A stretch of 64,000 bases of DNA from Flavobacterium restrictum. Lineage in GTDB: Bacteria > Bacteroidota > Bacteroidia > Flavobacteriales > Flavobacteriaceae. Under the pieces are notes generated by a model. That model saw nothing but the letters and a program-made list of their open reading frames with translations. It did no database searches and had not been told where the DNA came from. Location: positions 1 through 64,000 of the forward strand of contig NZ_VJZT01000011.1 of NCBI RefSeq assembly GCF_007097245.1. Reading direction: 5' to 3'. Shown piece after piece: positions 1 to 8,299 of the stretch (positions are counted from its first letter, which is position 1; the number at the start of each line of letters is the position of its first letter). A program made the position numbers and the translations under genes.

Positions 1-55
1 TTTTCCATTAAGCCAAATCCCCAAATTGCTTGTAGCGTGTGTTACTGGAGGCTTG
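1..55 (-). repeat. partial attC-like site A at window edge
   Basis: The first 50 bases match the right half of the complete site at 26185-26321: the core end ATTAAGCC (7-14), then CCCAAATTGCTTGTAGCG, then GTGTTACTGGAG. The left half lies outside the window. The last 15 bases (41-55, GTTACTGGAGGCTTG) are complementary with one mismatch to 402-416, so they look like the closing end of a cassette spanning about 42-415. Orientation matches the sites near 25-27 kb. Confidence 0.7.
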
Positions 56-415
56 TTTTTGTCGAAATTACGATTAAACCGCAAATTTTCACGCTTCCAT
101 GGCAAAACCCAACTTTGACGTTTGTGATTTTCGGTTCGTAATTTCAATGCATACTTTCAATTATTTACTTTTCGCTTTAAAATTCTGCGCAAAAAAAGTC
201 AAATTTCTGCTCGAGGATTCCAATTTTCACGCTTCCACGTTTCAAGTTCAACTTTTCAAGTCTGTGTTAGCAAATTCCAATTTTAACGCTTCGGTTTTTC
301 AAGTTTCTGACGGCACAATCCAATTTTCACGCTTCTGCTTATAAACTTCTTGCGGAATCAATGCTTATTTTCTAATTGTTTTTATCTGCGTAATTTCGGC
401 ACAAGTCTCCAGTAA
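42..415 (-). other. cassette-like segment with no convincing gene
   Basis: This segment is bounded by GTTACTGGAG (41-50) and CTCCAGTAAC (407-416), a perfect 10-bp inverted pair that extends to 14 of 15. It sits between attC-like site A and the tyrosine recombinase. The only long open frame (99-344, plus strand) is made largely of repeated words and runs against the direction of the other cassettes, so I do not call it a gene. The 16-base word CCAATTTTCACGCTTC occurs whole or nearly whole four times (near 83, 220, 277 and 320). It may be a non-coding cassette or carry an RNA. Confidence 0.45.
83..335. repeat. irregular repeats of CCAATTTTCACGCTTC
   Basis: Four copies of a 15-16 base word (positions about 83-98, 220-235, 277-292 with one change, 320-335) are spaced 137, 57 and 43 bases apart. 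A second shared word, TTCAAGTT or TTTCAAGT, occurs between them. The spacing is too irregular for CRISPR. On the minus strand the word reads GAAGCGTGAAAATTGG. Confidence 0.6.
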
Positions 416-428
416 CTAGTATACACCC

Positions 429-485
429 CTGACAACATCCGACATATCAACCCAAAATTGGGTCGCTTTGTCTGACAAGTGTCAG
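429..485. other. 57-bp imperfect palindrome after the recombinase gene
   Basis: The left arm CTGACA...CCGACATATCAACCCAA and right arm TTGGGTCGCTTTGTC...TGTCAG face each other around a two-base centre at 456-457. It lies 34 bases beyond the recombinase stop codon and 13 bases from the first cassette boundary (416). It could be a rho-independent-like structure for the recombinase gene, or the recombinase's own attachment site (attI-like). It has no T run, which argues against a simple terminator. Confidence 0.5.
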
Positions 486-518
486 TGTTTATTTCTTTTC
501 AAATATAAGATATTTATT

Positions 519-1562
519 TCATAAATCATCAAAAGGACTTTTTATTTGTTGAATACTTTTGGTGCTTACATGCGTGTAAATTTCGGTGGTCTTGCTGCTG
601 CAGTGCCCTAATAGTTCTTGGATATACCTTAAATCAGTGCCGCTTTCTAGTAAATGCGTGGCGAAGCTGTGGCGCAACCAATGCAAACTAACGGGTTTGG
701 TGATACCCACTTTTTTGATCGCTTTTTTCAGTACGCTTTGTAAACTTTTTTCGGAGTAGGGCTCTCCCGGAATTACGCCTTCAAATAAATAGTTGGTTGG
801 TTTAAAGGCGGTGTAATATACGCGAAGCATATCTAAAATTTTAGGAGATAAAGGTGCAATTCGGTCTTTTTTGCCTTTGCCATTTTTAAGCAATACAATA
901 TTTCTTTTGGAATCGATAAGAACGGGTTGCAATGCCAATAATTCGCCGCAGCGCAAGCCACAACTGTAAATCAAGGAAAGCATCATTTTGTGTTTGATGT
1001 TGCTGTGGGCATTCAAAATCATTTTTATTTCTTCCTTGCTCAATACATTAGGCAACAGTTTGGCTCTTTTGGGACGGTGTATTTTGTCAATATCAATTTT
1101 CTTTTCGTGTATGGTTTTAAAAAATAATTTGATGGCGTTAACAATTTGGTTTTGGTAGGAAGCCGATAGCTTATTTTTCAAAATATACTCATTATTGTAC
1201 AAAATGACATCCTCATTGGTAATTTCGGAGATTGGTTTTTCGCGGTAAAAGAACAAGAACGATCTCAAACCTTCGCTATAGGTAGTAATCGTGCTTTCGC
1301 TATAGCGTTTGGAGCGCAGCCATTGCTTGAATTTTTCTATATTTAGAATAGCTTCCTCTGATGGAAGGGTGTGGGGTAGTGGTGCGATTTTGAACCGAAT
1401 TCGGTTTTCTAGCGTATCTGGAAGGTGCCAAGCGACCAAGGATTGACTCCAGCGGGAATCGTCTAGTTTTTTGATACGCGTTATTAAGTCGGCATTTTTA
1501 TCAAAATAAACGGCGATTCGGCTTTCTTTTTTGTGGTTGATTATTTGGGCATCCCATTTCAT
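519..1562 (-). CDS. tyrosine recombinase (XerC/D-like, integron-integrase-like position)
   Basis: Site-specific DNA recombinase of 347 residues, counted from the ATG at 1562; an upstream TTG at 1604 would add 14 unlikely residues. Three parts are visible: an unusual N-terminal region (residues 1-65, with WSQSLVAWHLPDTLENR), a core-binding SAM-like domain (about 68-160), and the catalytic domain. The catalytic set is complete: Arg204 (GLRCGELL), Lys near 229 (GKGKKDR), His294 and Arg297 (HWLRHSF), His320 (LLGHCSS) and nucleophile Tyr329 (TEIYTHV). The extra helix segment that marks IntI integrases is not visible. The gene is solitary, with a 57-bp palindrome and a cassette-like segment immediately downstream, so I infer that it acts on the attC-like sites. 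It could instead be an unrelated chromosomal recombinase. Confidence 0.9.
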   Translation of the reverse strand: MKWDAQIINHKKESRIAVYFDKNADLITRIKKLDDSRWSQSLVAWHLPDTLENRIRFKIAPLPHTLPSEEAILNIEKFKQWLRSKRYSESTITTYSEGLRSFLFFYREKPISEITNEDVILYNNEYILKNKLSASYQNQIVNAIKLFFKTIHEKKIDIDKIHRPKRAKLLPNVLSKEEIKMILNAHSNIKHKMMLSLIYSCGLRCGELLALQPVLIDSKRNIVLLKNGKGKKDRIAPLSPKILDMLRVYYTAFKPTNYLFEGVIPGEPYSEKSLQSVLKKAIKKVGITKPVSLHWLRHSFATHLLESGTDLRYIQELLGHCSSKTTEIYTHVSTKSIQQIKSPFDDL

Positions 1563-1659
1563 AAGCACTGATTTTGTGCCCCTAATATAAGAAAATTGTA
1601 TCAAATAATAAAATACTTACTTTTGAATAAACTTTACGAACTTTGTTTAAAAATTGATT

Positions 1660-2100
1660 ATGAAAATAAATTTAAAAAGTGGCATCGATAAACTCCTTTT
1701 TGGGATGAAACAAAATGATGTAATTGCACTTTATGGCAAACCCAATCGCAATTATAAGGACGAGGACAACAATGTTATTTTCTCTTATAATAGCTTAAAA
1801 ATGCGTTTGACATTTTATCAGGAAGAAGAATTAAAGTTAGGTTACATCGTAGCTTCTAGTCTGGATTTGGAGTTGTTTGGGAATACCATCATCAATAAAA
1901 AAATTGCCGATGTCAAAAAAGAGGTTGCTCCCAAAGGCATAACCAAGTTCACACAAGAAGAGTTTGATACCTTTGAAAACTATTTTAACGAAGAAAATTG
2001 GTTTATTCTGCAAACGGAATTCGACGAAGTGGTAAAATTTGAATTGGGTGCTACCATCAATCAAAAAGATGAATTTGACTGGAAATTTGGTAAAAAATAA
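1660..2100 (+). CDS. conserved hypothetical protein, 146 aa
   Basis: I do not recognise a named family. The protein is soluble, acidic and mixed alpha/beta, without signal peptide or membrane segment. The N-terminal stretch LLFGMKQNDVIALYGKPN resembles the 'GMspxdVxxlyGxP' start seen in small BamE-like or SMI1/KNR4-like proteins, where a short helix is followed by a strand, but that is only a likeness. The ATG at 1660 is preferred over a TTG six bases upstream. It is divergent from the recombinase (98 bases between starts) and is followed at once by a strong terminator, so it is probably a single-gene unit. Confidence 0.7.
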   Translation: MKINLKSGIDKLLFGMKQNDVIALYGKPNRNYKDEDNNVIFSYNSLKMRLTFYQEEELKLGYIVASSLDLELFGNTIINKKIADVKKEVAPKGITKFTQEEFDTFENYFNEENWFILQTEFDEVVKFELGATINQKDEFDWKFGKK

Positions 2101-2112
2101 TCCAATTTCTAT

Positions 2113-2155
2113 AAAAAAAAACCGACAAATCTACTGCTGTTTGTCGGTTTTTTTA
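2113..2155. terminator. bidirectional rho-independent terminator
   Basis: ACCGACAAA (2121-2129) pairs with TTTGTCGGT (2140-2148), with an A run before it and a T run after it. It serves the 146-aa gene and, on the other strand, the export operon ending at 2205. Confidence 0.9.
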
Positions 2156-2204
2156 GGTTTAAAAGAGTGGAATAGTGTTCCTGTTTTTGAATAATTGCTG
2201 TCGA

Positions 2205-3365
2205 TTATATTTCGTTTTTCAACACTTGTTTTTTCTTGAAATACAACGCAATATACGCCATTACGGCACAAACACTTCCTATAATAATCATGCTTTGTAT
2301 GGGCGCTTTGGTTTGTGATAAGGTTCCGTTTTCTATAATTAATATTCTAAAAGCATTCAGGAAATGAGTCAGCGGAATCACATTGGCAACGCCCTGAACC
2401 CAACTGGGCATTTGGCTCAAGGGCCAACTAAAACCACTTAATATAAAACTAGGCGTGGCAATAACCATCAAAATTTCGGTGGCTTTGAGCTGACTTGGAA
2501 TCAAAATACTTACTAATATTCCTATAAAAGAGACCGATAGTACAAAGACACCCGCCACAAAAGTGAGTTCTGGTAAATTATCGAAAAATGGGATTCGGAA
2601 ATAAAAAGTAAACATCCAGTACAGCAACCAAACCCCAAAACTCATAATTAGATAGGGGATTATTTTGATACTCATCATTTGTAGAATCGAAGGCGATTTA
2701 TCGACTAAAATTTTGAAGGTTCCATTTTCGAATTCAGAGGCAAACGACAAGGCTAATGCTAATAACATCACTTGTTGCAACACCGCCGATAATACGCCAG
2801 GCCACAAATAATACAAATAATTGCTGCTGCGATTGTTCTTTTTGACAACTGTAGTTTTAAAGGGTTCAAATTGCGACGCGAGCAGTTTTTCTGGAACGCC
2901 TTGCTTGCGTAAAGTTTCCATTTGAACGCCTACTTTTAAGGTTCCCAAACAAGCCAAAATAGCATTCGACGAAAAGTTAGCTGTCAAAATATTGGCGGTA
3001 TTTACTATGGTTATGATTTCGGGATAGCGTTTGGTGAGTACCATTTTTTGAAAATCCTTTGGAATAATGACAATGCAATTGGCATCGTTGTCAATAGCAA
3101 TTTTTGCGAGGTTATTTTTGTCGTACAAAACGGTTTTGATGGTCAGGACTTCGTTGTCGTTGAACATTTCGATGGCCTTGGCGCTCATTTCAGATTGATC
3201 CATATCGACTACAATAATGGGTAAATCCGTTGCTTTTCCTTTGCTGTATACATAGCCCAAAAGTACGGCGTAGAGTAGTGGTGCGCCTATAAAAAGCATT
3301 CGTAAGATTTTATTTTGCCAAAATAATTGGAATTCTCTTTTTAAGAGTGAAAAGAAATTTCGCAT
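2205..3365 (-). CDS. ABC-2 type transporter permease
   Basis: Inner-membrane permease of 386 residues in the YhhJ/YbhR-like ABC-2 family. It has an N-terminal membrane segment (about residues 22-42, LRMLFIGAPLLYAVLLGYVY), a long periplasmic domain (about 45-175) beginning with the typical LPIIVVDMDQSEMS, and about five C-terminal segments (about 185-380). The start lies 2 bases past the stop of the membrane-fusion gene, so the two are co-transcribed. With the upstream TolC and HlyD-like genes it would form a tripartite exporter of drugs or lipid-like substrates. No ATP-binding partner is encoded in this operon, which ends at the terminator at 2113-2155. Confidence 0.92.
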   Translation of the reverse strand: MRNFFSLLKREFQLFWQNKILRMLFIGAPLLYAVLLGYVYSKGKATDLPIIVVDMDQSEMSAKAIEMFNDNEVLTIKTVLYDKNNLAKIAIDNDANCIVIIPKDFQKMVLTKRYPEIITIVNTANILTANFSSNAILACLGTLKVGVQMETLRKQGVPEKLLASQFEPFKTTVVKKNNRSSNYLYYLWPGVLSAVLQQVMLLALALSFASEFENGTFKILVDKSPSILQMMSIKIIPYLIMSFGVWLLYWMFTFYFRIPFFDNLPELTFVAGVFVLSVSFIGILVSILIPSQLKATEILMVIATPSFILSGFSWPLSQMPSWVQGVANVIPLTHFLNAFRILIIENGTLSQTKAPIQSMIIIGSVCAVMAYIALYFKKKQVLKNEI

Positions 3366-3367
3366 AA

Positions 3368-4321
3368 TTATAAGGATAAAGTGACTGTTGTTTTGGTAAT
3401 CAAATCTTTGGTTTCGCTTATGTTTAGCGGCGTTACGCGCACTTCGAACAAGCTTTCTTGCAATTCATAGTCAGGATAAGCGGTGGCAATGTTGCCGTAA
3501 GCACCCAATTGTTTGATGGTGGTTATTTTTCCTTTTATTTTGGTGTTCGAGTTTGGAATGCTCACCGTGATTTCTTGTCCTTTTTTGAACCCTTTCAACT
3601 GACTTTCTTGTAGCGTGAATCGAAAGTAGGTACTGTTGCTAATGTAACCGTTAAAAAGCGTGTACCCTGGCAACGCCAATTCACCTAAATTGAGCGTAAT
3701 GGTTTCGATGCTCATGTCTTGAGGCGCAATTACATAGCGTTCTTTATTGGCGGTTTCTACTTCTTGCAAGGCGCCATACGCTCTGTCTTGTTGTCCCAAA
3801 GCCATCGTTTGTTGTTCGGTTCGAGCGCCTTTTCTAGCTTCGTCTAGTTCGGCTTGAACGGCATTGTATTGGGCGAGTGCGCCTTGGTATTTGGCAAAAG
3901 TTTCGTCATACATTTGTTGGGATACCAGCGAATCTTTGAGCATATTACCCAATCGCTTGATGGATTTTTGTGCAAATTCGTATTGCTCTTTTAGTCCTGT
4001 TTGTTTGGCTTCTAGCTGTTTGATTTGGTTAGCTGTAGCCCCTTTCAACGCCATCGAATACTGGGCTTTGGCACTAATAACGGCACCTTCGGCTTGACTC
4101 TTTTTGGCATCTACTTCAGGAATATCGAGTACGGCAAGTGTGTCTCCTTTTTGGACCAAATCGCCTTCTTTGACCAATAATTGTATGATTTTACCAGGTA
4201 CTTTACTCACAATGGCCAGTTGCTCGTTTTCTACTTTTCCTTGCAAAATGTTTTCGTTTTTGGGTTTTTCACAACTGATAAGCAAAAATAAAAAGGACAG
4301 TATAAGGATTGTTTTTTTCAT
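3368..4321 (-). CDS. HlyD/AcrA-type membrane fusion lipoprotein
   Basis: Periplasmic adaptor of a tripartite exporter, 317 residues from the ATG at 4321; a longer frame to 4381 has no signal sequence at its start and is rejected. The N-terminus is a lipoprotein signal with lipobox LLISC near residue 17. A split biotinyl/lipoyl-like domain (KIIQLLVKEGDLVQKGDTLAVLD) flanks a coiled-coil hairpin at about residues 75-185 rich in Ala, Gln and Glu. The C-terminal beta-barrel part ends in TKTTVTLSL. It lies 67 bases after the TolC gene and 2 bases before the permease gene. The substrate cannot be told from sequence. Confidence 0.92.
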   Translation of the reverse strand: MKKTILILSFLFLLISCEKPKNENILQGKVENEQLAIVSKVPGKIIQLLVKEGDLVQKGDTLAVLDIPEVDAKKSQAEGAVISAKAQYSMALKGATANQIKQLEAKQTGLKEQYEFAQKSIKRLGNMLKDSLVSQQMYDETFAKYQGALAQYNAVQAELDEARKGARTEQQTMALGQQDRAYGALQEVETANKERYVIAPQDMSIETITLNLGELALPGYTLFNGYISNSTYFRFTLQESQLKGFKKGQEITVSIPNSNTKIKGKITTIKQLGAYGNIATAYPDYELQESLFEVRVTPLNISETKDLITKTTVTLSL

Positions 4322-4388
4322 GTTTTTTGGTGTTTGTTCTTTTTTATAAAATGCCACTGCCTTTTGCAAAAAAGGATACATTACTAGA

Positions 4389-5777
4389 TTATTTATTTAA
4401 TTTTTTGGATAATTCTCCCGTTGCAATAATGGTTTCAATGGCTGCTAAACGTTGCTCGATTAGGGTATTTACTTTGGCAACAGCCGCTTTAAACGAATCA
4501 TTTTCGGCTTCCAACCGCTCGGAAATGGTGATGAGTCCTTCTTTGTATTGCTTTACAGCCAAATTCAAATTGTTTGCCGCCACTTTTTCTTGTTGGGCTG
4601 TGATGGCTATTTTTTGATTTAAAACGGTATAATTAACATAATTGTTTTCTAGTAATAATTCCAATTTTTCTTTGGTATCATCAATTTGGTTTTGGACTTG
4701 TTCAATGTTGATCTTGGCTTCGTGTACTTTGTGTTCTCTCTCAAAACCCGCAAAAACTTCCCATTTTAATCCCGCTCCAATAACCCAATTGTTGCTTATG
4801 GTAAGCTCGTTTAATCCTAAATACAAGGCTTCGTTGATGCCTGTAATGACTTGTGTCGTGGCTTTGGCATTAAATAAACTCGAATAGGTTACGCCACCAA
4901 ATGCGCCTAAAGTAGGTAAAAAAGTTCCTTTTTCTTTTTTTAATAAAAATTCGTATGCCGATTTAAAGGATTCCAAAGCTTTGATTTCTTGCTTGTTATC
5001 AGTGCTTAATTTTTGATCCGAAATAAGATAGGGTTCTAGAGTGTAGCTCACTTGGTCAATTTCGGATTGTTGGTATCCTGTTAAATATTCTAATTTTTTA
5101 TAGACGAGTTTTCGCTTTCCTTCTAACTCGATTCCTTTGGATTCCAGTTCTAATGTTGCCAGTTTAATTTTGTCCCGATCATACGGAATGGCGAGTCCTT
5201 GCTCCACGGCTTTGGTTACGCGTTTGGTTTCGGTATTCAAGCGATTGTTGCTGTCGTGCAAGAGTTTTTCGATGGCATTTAGCAGTGCTAATTGGTCAAA
5301 AGTGTTAATGACTTCTTTGATAATTCCATCTTTTTCGGATTCTTTCAAGTATTCGGTTCCTTTTGTTTTTTCTTGTACGGCTTTGGCTGCATTTGGGATT
5401 TGGAAACCACTAAAAAGTACGGCTTTTGCAATCACACTTCCGTTGAATAAATTGCCGTAATTGCCAAAGGATGTTTTGCCGTCAAAAGGCGGAATATTAG
5501 GAATTGCAGGCAGTTGCGAGGCGGGTAAGTTAACCGAAAGTTTGTTGTCAAAATACGAATAGACAGCACTTGCCTCGATGCTTGGAATGTATTTGTTCCA
5601 GAGTCCTTTTTCCTGTAAATACAGTTTTTCTATTTCCAGCTCTTTATTTTTTATAGAACTACTCTTAATTATTGCTTTATTTATGGCTTCTTCAAGGCTA
5701 GTGGAAACTACAATTTGAGAAAAAGAATGGGAAAGCGTTAATCCAAAAGTGAGTATAAAAAGTATTCTTTTATTCAT
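4389..5777 (-). CDS. TolC family outer membrane efflux protein
   Basis: Outer-membrane channel of the TolC/OEP family, 462 residues, the usual length. The signal peptide is MNKRILFILTFGLTLSHSFSQ. Two long helical repeat halves follow, with typical motifs near the C-terminus (LNLAVKQYKEGLITISERLEAENDSF), corresponding to the conserved OEP segment. It is the first gene of the operon with the membrane fusion protein and the ABC-2 permease, giving the order TolC-MFP-permease common in Bacteroidota. The gene starts about 90 bases from the terminator of the gene above it. Confidence 0.95.
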   Translation of the reverse strand: MNKRILFILTFGLTLSHSFSQIVVSTSLEEAINKAIIKSSSIKNKELEIEKLYLQEKGLWNKYIPSIEASAVYSYFDNKLSVNLPASQLPAIPNIPPFDGKTSFGNYGNLFNGSVIAKAVLFSGFQIPNAAKAVQEKTKGTEYLKESEKDGIIKEVINTFDQLALLNAIEKLLHDSNNRLNTETKRVTKAVEQGLAIPYDRDKIKLATLELESKGIELEGKRKLVYKKLEYLTGYQQSEIDQVSYTLEPYLISDQKLSTDNKQEIKALESFKSAYEFLLKKEKGTFLPTLGAFGGVTYSSLFNAKATTQVITGINEALYLGLNELTISNNWVIGAGLKWEVFAGFEREHKVHEAKINIEQVQNQIDDTKEKLELLLENNYVNYTVLNQKIAITAQQEKVAANNLNLAVKQYKEGLITISERLEAENDSFKAAVAKVNTLIEQRLAAIETIIATGELSKKLNK

Positions 5778-5835
5778 AAGAATTTTTTTAATTTTTGTGT
5801 TAAAAACACCAATTGGTAGGAGACGAATTTATGAA

Positions 5836-5868
5836 AAAAAAAGAATATTCCTTAAAATATTCTTTTTT
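5836..5868 (-). terminator. rho-independent terminator
   Basis: AAGAATATT and AATATTCTT pair around CCTTAA. The A run on the plus strand is a T run for the minus-strand gene ending at 5887. Confidence 0.85.
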
Positions 5869-5886
5869 AATTTTTCAAATTCATTA

Positions 5887-6714
5887 TTAATTAACATGTA
5901 TTTCTTGACCAAAACCAAAACGTTTCTCTTTAATCATTTTAGAGAAATGAATCCAAGCAAAAGCAGCATTGGCACCAAAACTGATTAGGCCTACAACGAG
6001 CATCATTGTTTCGTTATTAGACGGCATTATATACGTGTTTGGGTTGTCTACATAATAATTGAATGTGAATAAATACATCATCCAAGCGCTCAATGTAATG
6101 GCACGAGCCTGAAGCCAAGTCCCTTTTTTGATAAATAAGGCAGGAACGGTACACGAAAATAAAACGGCTACGTTATAAAAGGTATGTTGTGGCACACAAA
6201 AATAGATGTAAGCAAAGTTCCAAATATCATACGCAATGATCCAAAACACCAGCATATCAGGCCAAATCATGTCTTTTATGTTGTCCTTGGTTACATTGAT
6301 GCCAACCCAACCCGAGATAGTTACAATAGAAAGTAGGCCTGCAACACCATTAAGATAATGCCAAATGCCACCGTTTTGTCCGCCAAGTTCAAAATCTCTA
6401 GCGACTGCTTCAAGAATGTTTACGGCAAGTATTAAGGCCGGAAAAATAAGTAGGTTTTTGTTTTCGCCCCATTTAGTATAACGAATTACTATAAAAATTA
6501 GTACGCCCGCAATCGCCGAATATAATTTGGCGGTATGAAACCAAGTATTGATGGTTGCATCAGGATGATCCGCTGCGGTAGGCCAAATGGTGAACGTTAA
6601 TATACCCGCAATACCTACAAAAACAATAAGCGAAAGCCATTTGGATCTCCTAAATACCTCGTTGAGGATTAAAAGTCCAAGAAAAATTCCTATTACGTGA
6701 ATAACTTTTTCCAT
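5887..6714 (-). CDS. polytopic membrane protein, DUF5692-like
   Basis: Integral membrane protein of 275 residues with about eight hydrophobic segments spread over its whole length and short polar loops. It contains TIWPTAADHPDATINTWFHTAKLYSAI and several Trp- and Tyr-rich segments, which resemble the uncharacterised DUF5692 family; that assignment is from memory of the family's look and is moderate. No catalytic motif is visible. It is a single-gene unit with its own terminator at 5836-5868. The C-terminus is polar (KMIKEKRFGFGQEIHVN), probably cytoplasmic. Confidence 0.75.
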   Translation of the reverse strand: MEKVIHVIGIFLGLLILNEVFRRSKWLSLIVFVGIAGILTFTIWPTAADHPDATINTWFHTAKLYSAIAGVLIFIVIRYTKWGENKNLLIFPALILAVNILEAVARDFELGGQNGGIWHYLNGVAGLLSIVTISGWVGINVTKDNIKDMIWPDMLVFWIIAYDIWNFAYIYFCVPQHTFYNVAVLFSCTVPALFIKKGTWLQARAITLSAWMMYLFTFNYYVDNPNTYIMPSNNETMMLVVGLISFGANAAFAWIHFSKMIKEKRFGFGQEIHVN

Positions 6715-6911
6715 AAAATTGATTTTTGGGTTTGTATTTTTATGATTTATTTATGTTAAAATTATAAATTTTATTAACTAGTTAGATTAAACAATTGTTA
6801 AGTTTTTATATTTTTTAATAAAAAGACATAAATTTTATATTTTTATGCTATAATTTTTTTGTTTTTTTAATAAAAATTTAAAGGATTGCGAGCGATTTTG
6901 ATTGGTTTTAT

Positions 6912-6932
6912 CTAACACAAACGATGTGTTAG
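6912..6932. promoter_or_regulatory. inverted repeat upstream of porin-transporter operon
   Basis: CTAACACA (6912-6919) and TGTGTTAG (6925-6932) are perfect 8-base arms around five bases. It lies about 190 bases before the porin start in an otherwise very AT-rich 405-base gap. This looks like a dimeric regulator site; the regulator is unknown. Confidence 0.4.
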
Positions 6933-7119
6933 GGTTATAATTTTTTAATCAGATTTTTTTTATTTGTTTATTCATTAAAAATTTATTTTATTTGTTTGGT
7001 CAAATTCGAAAGAGGACATTATAATGGAGTTCGTTTCTTTTGTTTTTGAAAAGCAATTTGGGGTTTGGCGAAGTTTTTTGGTTTCCATTTTCAAACAAAA
7101 TTCTAAATACATTACTTTC

Positions 7120-8274
7120 ATGAAAAAAATTAGTAGACTCTTTTTTAGCAAATTACTCTTTGCTATTTTTTTAGTTCCAGCACTTCTTTCTGCTCAAAAC
7201 GAAATTGATACGGTTAAGAAAAAAGAAGTAAAATACCCGCAGTTTCAGTTCAAAGGACTTTTTCAAGCTCGTTATTTAGTAGGTCTCAACAACGATGTCG
7301 ATTTATTAGGAGTACATCATGCCAATGCCGATGCTTTTTCGAGCAACTCATTTGATATCAAACGAATGCGAACCCAAGTAAAAGCGGCTATTGGGCCACA
7401 TACCGAAGTCGTAGCCTTGATTAATCTCGCCGAGTTTAAAACGGATCCTAAAAATAAAGTTTTAGAAAATGCGTATATAAAATACACCTTCAACAAGCAT
7501 ATTGGGTTGACTTTGGGACAATTTAGGCCTTGGTTTGGGATTGAAGAGACCTACCCAATTGATATCATTAAATCATTGGATTTTTCGAATCAATATTATG
7601 AATTTGGAAAAAATGGCTGGTCTAGTTTTCAAATAGGAGCTACGGTAACGGGTGTTTTTGATATCAATAAAATTCCTGTAACCTACGCGCTTTCGGCCTT
7701 AAATGGCAATGGTCGCAACCAAGAAACGGATAAGGACAATGGCAAGCAATATATGTCTCGATTTGTTTTTGGTTTGTCTAAAAAGAACAATGTCAACTTT
7801 GGACTCAACGGTGGAATAGGGGAGGTTCAAAACCGAAAAGTCTATGCCGTGGGTCTCGATTTGACTACAGATGTAAAATTATCCGATTTGTTTTTTGTAG
7901 ACATGCAACTGGAGGCGAAGCAAGCTACGAATCATAATTTGTATTTTACTATTCCTACAGCCAATAGAACCGCCCAAGTCAATGATTACTTGATGCGCGG
8001 TTTTTATTTTTTGCCCAACTTTAGGTATCAAATCAATTACAAAAAATTGACTTCGATAGAATTTTCTTGTCGGTATGAATATCTAGACACTAATTTCAGG
8101 TTGGATTCTAATGTGAAACAGAGCCTTGTTCCTATGGTAGGATTAGAATTTCTTAAGGATTATGGCGCCCGAATTCAAATGGGGGTACAAATAGATCGAT
8201 TTGATAAAAACGTTCCCAATACGGCCAATTACAACAAAGAATTGTTTGTTTTACAAGTTCAAAGTAGATTATAA
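7120..8274 (+). CDS. phosphate-selective porin O/P-like outer membrane protein
   Basis: Outer-membrane beta-barrel porin of 384 residues from the ATG at 7120; the longer frame from 7024 lacks a signal at its start. The signal peptide is MKKISRLFFSKLLFAIFLVPALLSAQ. The mature part shows alternating strands with aromatic girdles and the family's hallmark segments: FKGLFQARYLVG, FDIKRMRTQVKAAIGPHTE, and LTLGQFRPWFGIEETYP followed by the SLDFSNQYYEFGKNGWSS stretch. It ends in an aromatic-poor strand (VLQVQSRL). The DASS carboxylate transporter gene follows 25 bases later, so the porin probably admits the transporter's substrate. Confidence 0.88.
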   Translation: MKKISRLFFSKLLFAIFLVPALLSAQNEIDTVKKKEVKYPQFQFKGLFQARYLVGLNNDVDLLGVHHANADAFSSNSFDIKRMRTQVKAAIGPHTEVVALINLAEFKTDPKNKVLENAYIKYTFNKHIGLTLGQFRPWFGIEETYPIDIIKSLDFSNQYYEFGKNGWSSFQIGATVTGVFDINKIPVTYALSALNGNGRNQETDKDNGKQYMSRFVFGLSKKNNVNFGLNGGIGEVQNRKVYAVGLDLTTDVKLSDLFFVDMQLEAKQATNHNLYFTIPTANRTAQVNDYLMRGFYFLPNFRYQINYKKLTSIEFSCRYEYLDTNFRLDSNVKQSLVPMVGLEFLKDYGARIQMGVQIDRFDKNVPNTANYNKELFVLQVQSRL

Positions 8275-8299
8275 ATTGTTATTTTAATTCCTAATTTTT

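Noticed and set aside
83..335. Repeats that could suggest a CRISPR array
   Set aside because: Only four copies, spacers of 121, 41 and 27 bases, imperfect repeats, and no cas genes.
99..344. 81-aa open frame at the left edge
   Set aside because: Composed of repeated 16-base words, opposite to cassette direction, no family resemblance and no clear start signal.
519..1562. Recombinase as a canonical IntI integron integrase
   Set aside because: The IntI-specific extra segment is not visible and the orientation relative to the cassettes is reversed.
4309..4617. Several plus-strand frames of 60-107 codons over the TolC and MFP genes
   Set aside because: They are antisense shadows of clearly conserved genes.
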